Both the position numbers and the translations under genes were made by a program. The notes below the pieces were generated by a model. That model saw only the letters and a program-made list of their open reading frames with translations. It did not search any database and was not told where the DNA came from. Below, in pieces: positions 49,876 to 58,536 of a stretch of DNA of 64,000 nt. The stretch lies in assembly GCF_025947285.1 (NCBI RefSeq), contig NZ_CP110008.1, positions 1,255,001 to 1,319,000 on the forward strand. The letters are read 5' to 3'. This stretch comes from Flavobacterium sp. N2820 (GTDB lineage Bacteria; Bacteroidota; Bacteroidia; Flavobacteriales; Flavobacteriaceae). Each line of letters starts with the position of its first letter. The stretch's first letter is position 1.

Positions 49876-50201
49876 AGGGTCAGATACTAATAGTAGCAGG
49901 TTTTAAGACTTACATGCCTTTCGAAGCTTTCACACTAATGTGCTATTTCAACGCTACTCTTTTCAGGTATGGAAATTGTTATCTTTGTAATTGACATCTT
50001 AAACACTTTAGAAATGCTTAGAAGAATTAAACCCAGATGCAACTTCAAGAAATCAACAGTTTTGACGCTGTTAACAACTATTTCTTCATTTCTAGCTCTA
50101 TTTCTAGAGGGGAATTTGGAAATTGGTATACTCTTTCCCAACTAACGTATGTCTTAGAAGGTATTACTGAGTAAAACGTAATGTCTCAACCCTCTGACCC
50201 T
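49876..50201 (-). ncRNA. candidate RT-associated non-coding RNA (msr-msd or DRT ncRNA)
   Basis: On the minus strand the region opens AGGGTCAGA (50201-50193) and closes TCTGACCCT (49884-49876), 9 perfect base pairs, 12 nt before the reverse transcriptase ATG. Inside are an ATTAC/GTAAT hairpin, CTCTA-GAAA-TAGAG (tetraloop), a longer AAGAAA..TTAACAG / CTGTTGA..TTTCTT stem, AGTAGC/GCTACT and CACA-TTAG-TGTG. A 68-codon frame without stops runs 50141-49935 in the same sense. A near-consensus -7 box (TAATTTAG) precedes the first base. Structure and function are inferred, not shown. Confidence 0.6.
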
Positions 50202-50211
50202 AAATTAAATT

Positions 50212-50943
50212 TTATTCATTATTAATTGCATATTCATTTTTCAATATTTCATGAAGTATTTCAATCTCATTGTAATTACTTTCTCCACTCAACTTTGCAA
50301 TGTCATATTCAATACAAAACTCAATATCTTTTTGAGATAAATAGTGCTGATGTATTAATACTTCATTTATTTGTTCACTTGCATCATTATATTGTCTAGT
50401 TTCTTTATCTTGACTTTCAATTAAAAAATTCTCAAAACATTCTTGTATAATATCTTTAGAAAATGATTGTATTTCTTCAGCATATTTTAAAACATCGTTA
50501 ATCTTACTTTCCAGGTAAGTTGTGGTTCTGAAGTGAATTAATCCATTTGCATGCGCAATTTCATTTCGATCTTTTACTAAATTTTTATATCTCCCAACAA
50601 GGGCATTTACGTCAGAATGAGATGCACATAAATATTTTATTAAATCGAAAATTCTACTCTCACCTTCAGTACTAAACATGAAAGGATTAGTAACTTTATC
50701 TAATTTATCGCTAAAGCCAAGTTTGATTTTTTTGAAATCATCTTCTTTAACAGATTTAACTTGCCAGATATTAAAATATACAGAACTCATAAAAAGCATA
50801 TGGTATGCCATAAAAGCAAATTGATATTTTCCATTATCATAGTTACTCTCGTATGATTCCCATAAATACTTAATATACTCTTGTTCGTTAATGTCTTTAA
50901 AACGAACAGGTAAATAATTTAATATGTAGTTTGCCTCTTCCAT
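50212..50943 (-). CDS. HEPN domain protein
   Basis: A 243-residue helical protein with the RX4H motif RNEIAH (about 131-136), the hallmark of HEPN ribonuclease or RNA-binding toxins. Its ATG overlaps the stop of the fused methylase gene (TAATG), so it is translated with the type I system. A longer start (50955) is unlikely. It may be an accessory nuclease guarding the restriction system. Confidence 0.72.
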   Translation of the reverse strand: MEEANYILNYLPVRFKDINEQEYIKYLWESYESNYDNGKYQFAFMAYHMLFMSSVYFNIWQVKSVKEDDFKKIKLGFSDKLDKVTNPFMFSTEGESRIFDLIKYLCASHSDVNALVGRYKNLVKDRNEIAHANGLIHFRTTTYLESKINDVLKYAEEIQSFSKDIIQECFENFLIESQDKETRQYNDASEQINEVLIHQHYLSQKDIEFCIEYDIAKLSGESNYNEIEILHEILKNEYAINNE

Positions 50944-53438
50944 TACTCTCCCCAAACTTTAGCAATCCTATCCTTTATCTTTTGCTCATAAATAGCAATT
51001 AACTCTTTATTAGCATTAACCAACTTTTGCTCGTTTTCTATTTGGGAAACGATTTTTTGTTGGGTTTTTAATGATGGTAAAGGTATTTTTGCAAATTTTA
51101 AATCACGAATTGGTAATTGTGGTTGTGCAGCACCTGAAACAATATTGTTAAATTGAATTTGACAATTTTCTGATTGAAAGAAATAATACAAATACTCTGA
51201 CATGATTTCCTCGTTGTTCGGTCTAAAAATTAACATTCCAGAATTAATTCTTATGTTTTCATAAGGTACATCTTCATTATAATAAGCAGTATTTCCAATA
51301 GTTCCTCTTGTTGTTAATAAAACATCTTCTCTTTGCAATTTTCCTTTTCTTAATTTTTCATCTTTCTCTTTAGTAATGAACATTAATTCATTAAATCGAA
51401 ACCCATTATCTCTAACATTCTTCGTATTTAAAAATAAACAGTAACCTTCTGATTGAAAATCATCACCATTAGGATAATTTATTCCTCTATCTCCATCAAT
51501 TATTTCAAATGGTGCATTTCCAAACTCAACTATCTCCCAATCTTTATCAATTTCAATTCTTGGCTTGTGATTATCAACCACCATTTTAGCTCCATCAATT
51601 ATCTTTTGGTAGTTTACAATTTCAGCAACAATTTCTTCTTGAACTGAAAGGGGTGGAAGCGGGATTTCGAGAGTTCTAAAACTTGTTGTAGAAAGTTCTT
51701 TGAAAGTTCCACCAGTAGCCATTGAATTCATTTTATCAACTAGTTTAGTCATCATTAAAGCAACATAGTATGTGTTAGCTTTACTAAAATCATTAATAAT
51801 TATATTTTTGAATCCTTGATTTGTAGAACATTCTACTTTGTTTATGGCTATTCTGCCTATAGTAGCTCTTGTTGAAACAATTATGGAATCAATTGGTAAT
51901 ATTTTTGCTGAAGAATTTTTTAAACCACTTTCAGTAATTTTTCTTTTTGTTTCAGTAATAGTTGATATTGATTCTGAAGATGGCAAATCTGCCAAAGTAG
52001 CCCAATTTATAGTTCCATTCCAATATTCTTCAATATCTGAACTTGGTGTTCCGCCTGAAATAACTTTAAAAAGTGTTTCATCAGACAATTTAGCCATTGA
52101 AAATGTAGAATTTGAAATAAGAGTTTGTTTATACCTTTCACCACTCAAATTATAATCACCACTTTTCCCAATTTCGGTTTTAGGTACTAGGTGAGCCATT
52201 CGGTTGGTTATCTCCTTATTCGGTGAGGCAACAAATTCATGAATCAATTGAACTGCGTCTTCTAATTGTCCACCTTTTATTGGGTTACGTTGCGCACCAA
52301 GGTTGTAACCGTCATTATCAATTTTTATAAATAAAATATCATTTGTTTTTTTAGCAACGGTTTTATCCATTAATAAAATAGAAGTTTTAACACCACTATA
52401 AGGATTAAAAACACCTGCTGGCAAACTAACCACAGCATATAAATAATTATCGACTAACATTTTGCGAAGGTCTTTGTAAGCTGTACCGCTTTGAAAGATA
52501 ATACCTTCAGGCACAATAATACCTGCTTTACCTTTTGGATTTAAATGTTCAGCAATATAATCTACGAACAATACTTCGCTTCGGTTACTGCTTATAGAAA
52601 ACTTTTTGTGTGGCCTAATACCGCCTTTAGGACTCATAAACGGAGGGTTTGCCAATATCACATCGAAACTTTCATCCCAACGTTCTTCACTACTCAAAGT
52701 GTCGTATTCAAAAATATGAGGTTCAGAAAATCCATGTAAATATAAATTCACCAAACTCATGCGCACCATATCGGGCGAAATATCATAGCCTACGAAATTT
52801 TTAATAATTTTTTTTCTTTCGTCAGGTGTTAACTCGTTTTTGTTTTGCTCTTTAATGTATTTAAACGCAGATATCAAAAAACCTGCTGTACCACAAGCAG
52901 GATCCATAATTGAATCATTTTTACTTGGATTTACAGCAGCAACTAAAAAATCGATAATGTGTCGTGGTGTTCTAAATTGTCCTGCATCACCTTGTGAACC
53001 CATTACAGAAAGCAAATATTCAAAGGCGTCACCTAATTTTTCACTGTGCGTGTACTCAAATTCTGCAATTGTTTTAAGAAACATTTTTAAAGTTTCTGGG
53101 TCACGATAAGGTAAATAAGCATTTTTGAAAATATTACTAAAAAGCTCAGGAATGTTTGAATTCTTCTCCATACTTTCAATAGCTTCAGAATACAATCTCA
53201 ACATTTCTACAGCTGTAACTTTTGTATCAAAAAGATTATCCCAACTATATTTTTCATATTCCCCAGAAAAAAATTTTGCTGAACCACCTAATTCAATGGC
53301 TTCTTTATCCATGTCATCCATGAATTTATAAATTAGCCCAATGGTAATTTGTTCAATTTGTGATTTTGGGTCGGGTAATTTTCCAACTAAAATATCACGG
53401 CAATCATCAATTCTTCTCTTAGTTATGTTATCTAACAT
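50943..53438 (-). CDS. hsdM: fused type I methyltransferase and specificity subunit
   Basis: An 831-residue protein. The first 450 residues are an N6-adenine methylase of the HsdM type: helical N-terminus, motif I DPACGTAGFL and the ANPPF motif IV. The rest contains two HsdS-like target recognition regions, with GGTPSSDIEEYW and EIPLPPLSVQEEIV, then a second ending IPLPSLKTQQKIVSQIENEQ. Separate hsdM and hsdS genes are the usual form, so this is an in-frame fusion. It lies 37 bp after hsdR. Confidence 0.87.
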   Translation of the reverse strand: MLDNITKRRIDDCRDILVGKLPDPKSQIEQITIGLIYKFMDDMDKEAIELGGSAKFFSGEYEKYSWDNLFDTKVTAVEMLRLYSEAIESMEKNSNIPELFSNIFKNAYLPYRDPETLKMFLKTIAEFEYTHSEKLGDAFEYLLSVMGSQGDAGQFRTPRHIIDFLVAAVNPSKNDSIMDPACGTAGFLISAFKYIKEQNKNELTPDERKKIIKNFVGYDISPDMVRMSLVNLYLHGFSEPHIFEYDTLSSEERWDESFDVILANPPFMSPKGGIRPHKKFSISSNRSEVLFVDYIAEHLNPKGKAGIIVPEGIIFQSGTAYKDLRKMLVDNYLYAVVSLPAGVFNPYSGVKTSILLMDKTVAKKTNDILFIKIDNDGYNLGAQRNPIKGGQLEDAVQLIHEFVASPNKEITNRMAHLVPKTEIGKSGDYNLSGERYKQTLISNSTFSMAKLSDETLFKVISGGTPSSDIEEYWNGTINWATLADLPSSESISTITETKRKITESGLKNSSAKILPIDSIIVSTRATIGRIAINKVECSTNQGFKNIIINDFSKANTYYVALMMTKLVDKMNSMATGGTFKELSTTSFRTLEIPLPPLSVQEEIVAEIVNYQKIIDGAKMVVDNHKPRIEIDKDWEIVEFGNAPFEIIDGDRGINYPNGDDFQSEGYCLFLNTKNVRDNGFRFNELMFITKEKDEKLRKGKLQREDVLLTTRGTIGNTAYYNEDVPYENIRINSGMLIFRPNNEEIMSEYLYYFFQSENCQIQFNNIVSGAAQPQLPIRDLKFAKIPLPSLKTQQKIVSQIENEQKLVNANKELIAIYEQKIKDRIAKVWGE

Positions 53439-53475
53439 TATGTATTGTAATAGTTTTTTAGTTTGCTAACTTTAT

Positions 53476-56007
53476 TTAAGCTGCAAAATCATCAAGGTTA
53501 ATGTAATCTTTAATGTACACAGGAATAACTTCTCTGTATTTAGTATGTACTTCTTTAAATTGAGAAATAGTTAAAGTAGGATTGGTTTGTAAAGCTTGAA
53601 AGTCTTTAGCTTCAATTATTTTACGAATATCCTGGTCTACTATATATGCTTTAAAAAAATATTGCAATGCTCTTATGTTCACATCTTCTTCAGGTGGATA
53701 AATTGAAATGAACTTATCAAATTCTTCATCAAGCATTTCGTCTTTCGATTTGAATTTAGGTATGATTCCAAATATTTTTTCAACTAGTTCTCTAATAGAT
53801 ACTTTACGGTCAATTTTAGCGGCTTTACGTAGTTTTTCTATGTTAAAATATTCGTCAGGTTTGTCTAAAATTTCATTTTGAATATGACTTACGACTTGCT
53901 CCCAATTGCCTAATTCGACATTTTTCTTAATAATGTCATCCATCATAATTCTTTTCTCGAAATTTCTGAACAGCATACGGTCAATTTTCATTCCGTCTAA
54001 TCCAATCTCTTTTTCTTCAGCAACAATAAGGATATCGGCTCGTTCACTGGTATATTTTACGGTAGTTGAAGTTTCTCCTCCAGAGCTATCAGGCTCACCT
54101 TCTCTAGTCTTAGGCAGTTTTAAAACTTCATCATAATCAAACTTATTTTCAAAATACTCACAGTTGGCAAAAAAGTCAAATAGTTTGAAATTTTTCTTAT
54201 CATATTGAATCACTTCATCTTCATTAAGCTCGTTTCTATGCTTAAATGTAAAAGTATGCTTACGTGTACCACGACCTTTAATTTGAACAAAATCCGATGG
54301 ACTAAATACTGGTCGCATCAAACAAACATTTAATAAATCGGAACAATCATATCCAGTAGTCATCATACCTACTGTAACACAAACTCTTGTCTTACTTGAC
54401 TTATAACCTTCTAGCCAATTTGTTTTTCCGTTCAAATTATTATTAGAAAAATTAATAGTCATCTGTTGCGCATCTGCAACTTGAGACGTTACTTGAACAG
54501 CAAAATCGGAGTTATATCTATTTGGAAATAATTGCTCTGCAATGTCATTTAAAATTTCAGTTATTTTCCTAGCGTGATTTTGACTAACTGCAAAGATTAT
54601 AGTTTTTCCAATTTCATTTGTAATAGGGTCACGTAAAGCTTTCTTAAAAAATGTGTCACAGAAAACATAATTTGTTTTATCGGAAAAGAATTTCTTTTCA
54701 AAATCACGAGAAACAAAAGTCTCCGTTTCTTGTCCTTCTTCAGTTGGTTTTACAACAGCATATCCCTTGTCAGAAAGGAGTTGAGTGGTTATTTCAGTTC
54801 TGGCATCAATTGTTATTGGATTTCTTAAAAAATCATCCTTAACACCATTTAATAAAGTGTAACGAAATGTTGGTTCACCACTTTCACAACCAAAGGTAGT
54901 GTAAGTATCTCGTAACATTCGACGTTCTATTTCTCTTGGGTCGCTTTCTTTTATTTTGTCTATATCTACACTTTTGAGATAGTCTTTTGGTGTAGCTGTT
55001 AATCCTAATTTGTAGCCACTAAAGTATTCAAATACTGCTCTTGAATTACCTGAAACTGAACGATGTGATTCATCGGATATTAATAAATCAAAATCACTAG
55101 GAGAGAAAAATTCACGATACTTATTATTAAATAATAATGATTGTATGGTAGTAACTACAATATCAGCTTTTCTCCAATCTGATTTATGTTGCTTATATAT
55201 AAAAGTAGTGTAATCAGGTTTTAAATAATTTGTAAAATCTTTAAAAGCTTGGTCTTCCAATTCTAATCTATCTACCAAGAATAGAACTCTTCTTGCATTT
55301 TTCGAACGAAGAAAAAGTTTAATTACAGCTGCTGAAGTTAAAGTTTTACCAGTTCCAGTAGCCATTTCAAATAGAAAACGGTCTTTCCCCTCTCTAACGG
55401 CTTCTTGTAAATGTTTAACAGCATTCAATTGATAATACCTTAAAAAACGAAGTCCATTATTCCATATAAAATCTGTACTATTTTCTACTGAGCCATTCCA
55501 TCCCAACCTTTGAGCATAGTCGGGCATTTGTATAGTAGCAATATAGTCATTAGAAACTACCTCATTAGCTAAAGCTTCTCTGTCAGGTTTCCATTCTTTA
55601 ATAGCTCCAATCTCACTAGGAGAGGGAAACTTATAAATGGGCTTTGGATTTCCTTTTTTTAAATCCCAAAAATAGTGCACAATACCATTAGATAGGATGA
55701 TATATTGAGCTCCAACAGTATTAGCGTATATTCTAGCTTGCTCTTTAGCAATTAGTGGATGTAAGCTTTCTTTTTTTGCTTCTAATACACATGTTGGTTT
55801 ATTATCGCTGTCTACAAGTAAGAAATCAAGTGAACCACCTCTTGTTTTTTCAAAGTCATTGCCCCAAGCATCAATTTCAGATTGAGTTATCTTGACATAA
55901 TTTTCTAAAAGTATATTAGCTTTACCGTGCTCATTATCAAAGAATCTCCAACCTGCTTCAGAAAGCAGTTGGTTGATTTTAATTCTTGAATGTGCTTCGT
56001 TATTCAT
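53476..56007 (-). CDS. hsdR: type I restriction endonuclease R subunit
   Basis: An 843-residue DNA translocase/nuclease. The N-terminal nuclease has SLDFLLVDSDNKPTCVLEAKK (about 57-77), the PD-ExK core. The helicase motor has ATGTGKT (about 215-221) and ISDESH (about 309-314), and a helical C-terminal domain follows. It cuts unmodified foreign DNA with HsdM/S. It is expressed from a promoter shared in sequence with the DpnII cluster at 59461-59522. Confidence 0.93.
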   Translation of the reverse strand: MNNEAHSRIKINQLLSEAGWRFFDNEHGKANILLENYVKITQSEIDAWGNDFEKTRGGSLDFLLVDSDNKPTCVLEAKKESLHPLIAKEQARIYANTVGAQYIILSNGIVHYFWDLKKGNPKPIYKFPSPSEIGAIKEWKPDREALANEVVSNDYIATIQMPDYAQRLGWNGSVENSTDFIWNNGLRFLRYYQLNAVKHLQEAVREGKDRFLFEMATGTGKTLTSAAVIKLFLRSKNARRVLFLVDRLELEDQAFKDFTNYLKPDYTTFIYKQHKSDWRKADIVVTTIQSLLFNNKYREFFSPSDFDLLISDESHRSVSGNSRAVFEYFSGYKLGLTATPKDYLKSVDIDKIKESDPREIERRMLRDTYTTFGCESGEPTFRYTLLNGVKDDFLRNPITIDARTEITTQLLSDKGYAVVKPTEEGQETETFVSRDFEKKFFSDKTNYVFCDTFFKKALRDPITNEIGKTIIFAVSQNHARKITEILNDIAEQLFPNRYNSDFAVQVTSQVADAQQMTINFSNNNLNGKTNWLEGYKSSKTRVCVTVGMMTTGYDCSDLLNVCLMRPVFSPSDFVQIKGRGTRKHTFTFKHRNELNEDEVIQYDKKNFKLFDFFANCEYFENKFDYDEVLKLPKTREGEPDSSGGETSTTVKYTSERADILIVAEEKEIGLDGMKIDRMLFRNFEKRIMMDDIIKKNVELGNWEQVVSHIQNEILDKPDEYFNIEKLRKAAKIDRKVSIRELVEKIFGIIPKFKSKDEMLDEEFDKFISIYPPEEDVNIRALQYFFKAYIVDQDIRKIIEAKDFQALQTNPTLTISQFKEVHTKYREVIPVYIKDYINLDDFAA

Positions 56008-56034
56008 ATCTATAATATAATTCTTACTTGGTCT

Positions 56035-56096
56035 CCAAACATAATGAAAAAAAAGGGTATTTACAACCCGTAAAAATACCTGATTTTTAAACCAGG
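56035..56096 (-). promoter_or_regulatory. hsdR promoter with overlapping operator (shared element, copy 1)
   Basis: On the minus strand: CCTGGTTTAAAAATCAGG, then GGTATTT..AAATACC (inverted repeat) containing TTG (56064-56066), 20 bp, then TATGTTTG (56036-56043). It matches 59461-59522 almost exactly, differing only at a few bases and in the T run. The inverted repeat covers the -33 box, so it looks like an operator. Confidence 0.8.
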
Positions 56097-56202
56097 TAGA
56101 AATACGTAGGAATTTTCAACAGCTAAAGTAAGCAAAGGGATTTAGAAAAAAATGAGGAAAACCGTAAAATAGTAAATTAGTTATGACTTTTTTTAATTAA
56201 GC

Positions 56203-57306
56203 TTACCAATTCAAATGATATTTCACGCCTCTTCCATCACCCTCTCTAATAAAAGTCCCTATTTCGAAAAGTATTTGTAAATCTCTAGTTGCAGTAGCTT
56301 TTGATGTTTTGGTTATAGACATGTATTTTTTAGCGGTCATACCACCTTCAAAGCCATTCTTACCTTTTTCAGTCATTTTTTGTAAGACTTTTACTTGTCT
56401 TTCGTTTAACTCGTTCTTGAAGCGATCAAAGAAAAGCGCTTTTTCTACCACAAATAAAACGGTTTCTTTTACTTCTTTTTGTGCTTCAATTAAAATAGTG
56501 AAAAAATAGTGCAACCATTCAGCAACCTCTTGTTTGCGTTGCACATGTTTTAAGGTTTCGTAATATTCCTTTTTATTTTCTTCAATTTTTTTGGAGAGGC
56601 TTATCAAAACAGGTTTTTCCAATGTTTCAGCTAGTGCTTTTTCTGATAAAGCTCTACCTATTCTACCATTCCCATCTTCAAAAGGGTGAAGCGTTTCAAA
56701 ATACAAATGCACCAAAGCAGCGCGCAACATAGCTCTTCCTACTTGTCCTATTTCTTGATAAGGAAAGTTTTGATACCAATTTTCAAATTCAATTAAAAGT
56801 ATTTGTAAATCTTTGGCAGGTGGAGCTTCAAAATGTACTTCAATTTTTCCTGCTCTTCCTGAAATAATTTGCATGGGTTCGGCACTACTTCTCCATTCTC
56901 CTTCTCTTACGGTTTTATCAAACTTCATTAAAGTTTGATGCCATTGTTTTAGCATTTGTAGTGTCAACGGCTTTTGATAATCCTCTCGGACTTGCAACAT
57001 TAATTCCGAAATGGCTTGCGCTTTTTTATCTTTTGAAAGTGTTGGATTATTTGAAATACCTAATTGGTTTTGTAGGGACGACATTACATCTTCTCTACTA
57101 AAGTATTCTCCTTCAATTTCAGATGTTTTTAATGCTTCGGAAACCACAATTTGAAGTAGTATTTCTTTTTTATTTTCCTCTGATACATTTACAAACAAAC
57201 CGTTAACTTCTCCAAGTTCTGAGGCAAATTCTTGAATTTGACTAATTAAATCATCCACTTTGAATTGGAAATTTGGAAAATCTTTATGTTTCCAGAAATA
57301 CTTCAT
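56203..57306 (-). CDS. Fic family AMPylase-like protein with C-terminal winged helix
   Basis: A 367-residue protein. An N-terminal DUF4172-type region is followed by an inhibitory-helix motif TSEIEGE (TxxxEG form), the Fic core HPFEDGNGRIGRAL and a C-terminal winged-helix DNA-binding domain. Fic enzymes usually transfer AMP to hydroxyls on target proteins. A frame from 57336 exists, but its first codons overlap the -7 promoter element, so 57306 (MKYFWKHK) is preferred. Confidence 0.88.
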   Translation of the reverse strand: MKYFWKHKDFPNFQFKVDDLISQIQEFASELGEVNGLFVNVSEENKKEILLQIVVSEALKTSEIEGEYFSREDVMSSLQNQLGISNNPTLSKDKKAQAISELMLQVREDYQKPLTLQMLKQWHQTLMKFDKTVREGEWRSSAEPMQIISGRAGKIEVHFEAPPAKDLQILLIEFENWYQNFPYQEIGQVGRAMLRAALVHLYFETLHPFEDGNGRIGRALSEKALAETLEKPVLISLSKKIEENKKEYYETLKHVQRKQEVAEWLHYFFTILIEAQKEVKETVLFVVEKALFFDRFKNELNERQVKVLQKMTEKGKNGFEGGMTAKKYMSITKTSKATATRDLQILFEIGTFIREGDGRGVKYHLNW

Positions 57307-57379
57307 GAGCCGTTTAGTTTTTGCTATTCGGCTCAAATATACAAAAAAAATGAGCCGATTAAGACAAATAATCGGCTCA
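57305..57379 (-). promoter_or_regulatory. fic promoter with four operator half-sites
   Basis: TATATTTG (57334-57341, minus strand) is the -7 box. Half-sites alternate in direction: TGAGCCG at 57305 and 57351, CGGCTCA at 57329 and 57373, with starts 22-24 bp apart. TGAGCCGATTA and TAATCGGCTCA (57351-57361, 57369-57379) form a perfect 11 bp inverted repeat. Confidence 0.75.
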
Positions 57380-57528
57380 AAGTGTTTTTTTTAATATTTA
57401 TGTTTTTTATTCTATAAATCTTGAAATTTTATCATTTTGGAGAAATTATAGGAGAGATTACTAATGATGAAAATTTTTTTTAACTTTACAAAAATTGAAA
57501 AACAGAAATTCGCACTCGATTTTCAATT

Positions 57529-57548
57529 TTGTACCTCGCTTGTACCTC
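57529..57548 (+). promoter_or_regulatory. paired TTGTACCTC sites at the right end
   Basis: TTGTACCTC at 57529-57537 and 57540-57548, 11 bp apart, the same as the pair near the left end. Confidence 0.55.
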
Positions 57549-57580
57549 CGTCTGCGATATACTGTAAATATTAACAATGT

Positions 57581-57602
57581 TAATTTCTGTATCGGGAAAT
57601 AG
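57581..57602 (+). other. attR, right island attachment site
   Basis: TAATTTCTGTATCGGGAAAT plus AG carries the codons NFCIGK-stop, a displaced mnmE tail. It matches attL with three synonymous or stop-codon differences. Confidence 0.8.
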
Positions 57603-57620
57603 ATTGGCGTTGTATTTATT

Positions 57621-58090
57621 GGCACACGTATGAAACGGGTTTTTCTTTTAAACACATAGTCACATAGTTTTTACACTGAGATTCTCTGAGCTTTTTGATT
57701 TGGATTGTGTTGAATGAGCTACACAGAGGCGTTGTACTTGATAGCGTTTATGGTTTATGGCATTCAGACGGTGAAGGGTTTTCTTTTAAACTCATAGACA
57801 TATAGTTTTTACACCGAGATTCTCTGAGCTTTTTGATTTGGATTGTGTTGAATGAGCTACACAGAGGCGTTGCACTTGATAGCGTTTATGGTTTATGGCA
57901 CGCGGATGAAACGAGTTTGCTAACGCAAAAGCGCGGGTATTGACGGATTTTTTACACAGAGTTCTCAGAGCTTTTTTAATTTGGATTGCGTTGAAAGAGA
58001 TACACAGAGACCGGAGTTTCGGACGTTTCATTTTTCATAGCTCACATTAGACTATGCACATAGTTTGTCATGCTTCTAAGCATCTCTTTT
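57621..58090. repeat. dispersed flavobacterial repeat, three tandem units (right copy)
   Basis: It repeats the sequence of 30222-30432 in three partial units, each with CACATAGTTTTTACACxGAG, GATTGxGTTGAATGAGCTAC and GAGxCxGTTxxxC. It begins 19 bp after attR. Chance frames 57461-57655 and 57792-58031 are repeats, not genes. Nothing else is seen until 58490. Confidence 0.75.
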
Positions 58091-58536
58091 ATGAACTTCA
58101 TTGTGCGTAACAGTATACTTTGCTTATATGACTTATATGTTTTACAAAAATTAAGGAAGTGTTTTACAGAGTCCAAAGTTTCGGACGTTGCACTTGATGG
58201 CGGATGCTTTTTTTCTTGGTATCAGCGGATAACAAAGTTGAAAAAGTAGCGAAATAATTTTATTTTTTAGTTCACCAAAATAGTTGTGATAGGCTGATTT
58301 TTCAATCACTAAAAGCATTTCATGTGTTTTTTATTATTTTATAAAATCTTGACTTACAATACATTAAAAACCTATGTTAATTTACTGACAATTCCTTTTT
58401 GTGTTAAAAACTTACTCCAATTGTGAATAAGATTGCCTTTCTTTTTACATTTTAAATGCTAAACTTTGTAAAAGCAGTAAGGCACTCAAAGCGGTGTACT
58501 TAGCTAAAAACTATTTATTAATTTAATACATAAAAA

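Larger units (their letters stand above)
31914..57602 (+). mobile_element. 25.7 kb genomic island inserted in the 3' end of mnmE
   Basis: It is bounded by TAATTTTTGCATCGGGAAAT (31914-31933) and TAATTTCTGTATCGGGAAAT (57581-57600). Both read AAT TT[T/C] TG[C/T] ATC GGG AAA TA[A/G], encoding NFCIGK-stop, with synonymous differences. A tyrosine integrase and excisionase-like gene sit at the left end. Paired TTGTACCTC sites lie just inside both ends. No relaxase or conjugation gene is seen. The content is a replication module followed by defence genes. Salmonella genomic island 1 uses the same codons of trmE as its insertion site. Confidence 0.88.

Noticed and set aside
49935..50141. 68-codon frame as an ordinary protein gene
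   Set aside because: It begins with TTG directly after a stop and lies inside a structured RNA region; I report it as a feature of the ncRNA, not as a separate gene.
48344..50201. Canonical retron
   Set aside because: The RT has QGSPIS and YSDD rather than the retron QGAPTSP and YADD, and no single long msd hairpin is seen. A DRT-type system is at least as likely, so the retron label is not given.
57461..58031. Minus-strand frames of 64 and 79 codons
   Set aside because: They lie in the attR flank and the dispersed repeat, with no recognisable domain.
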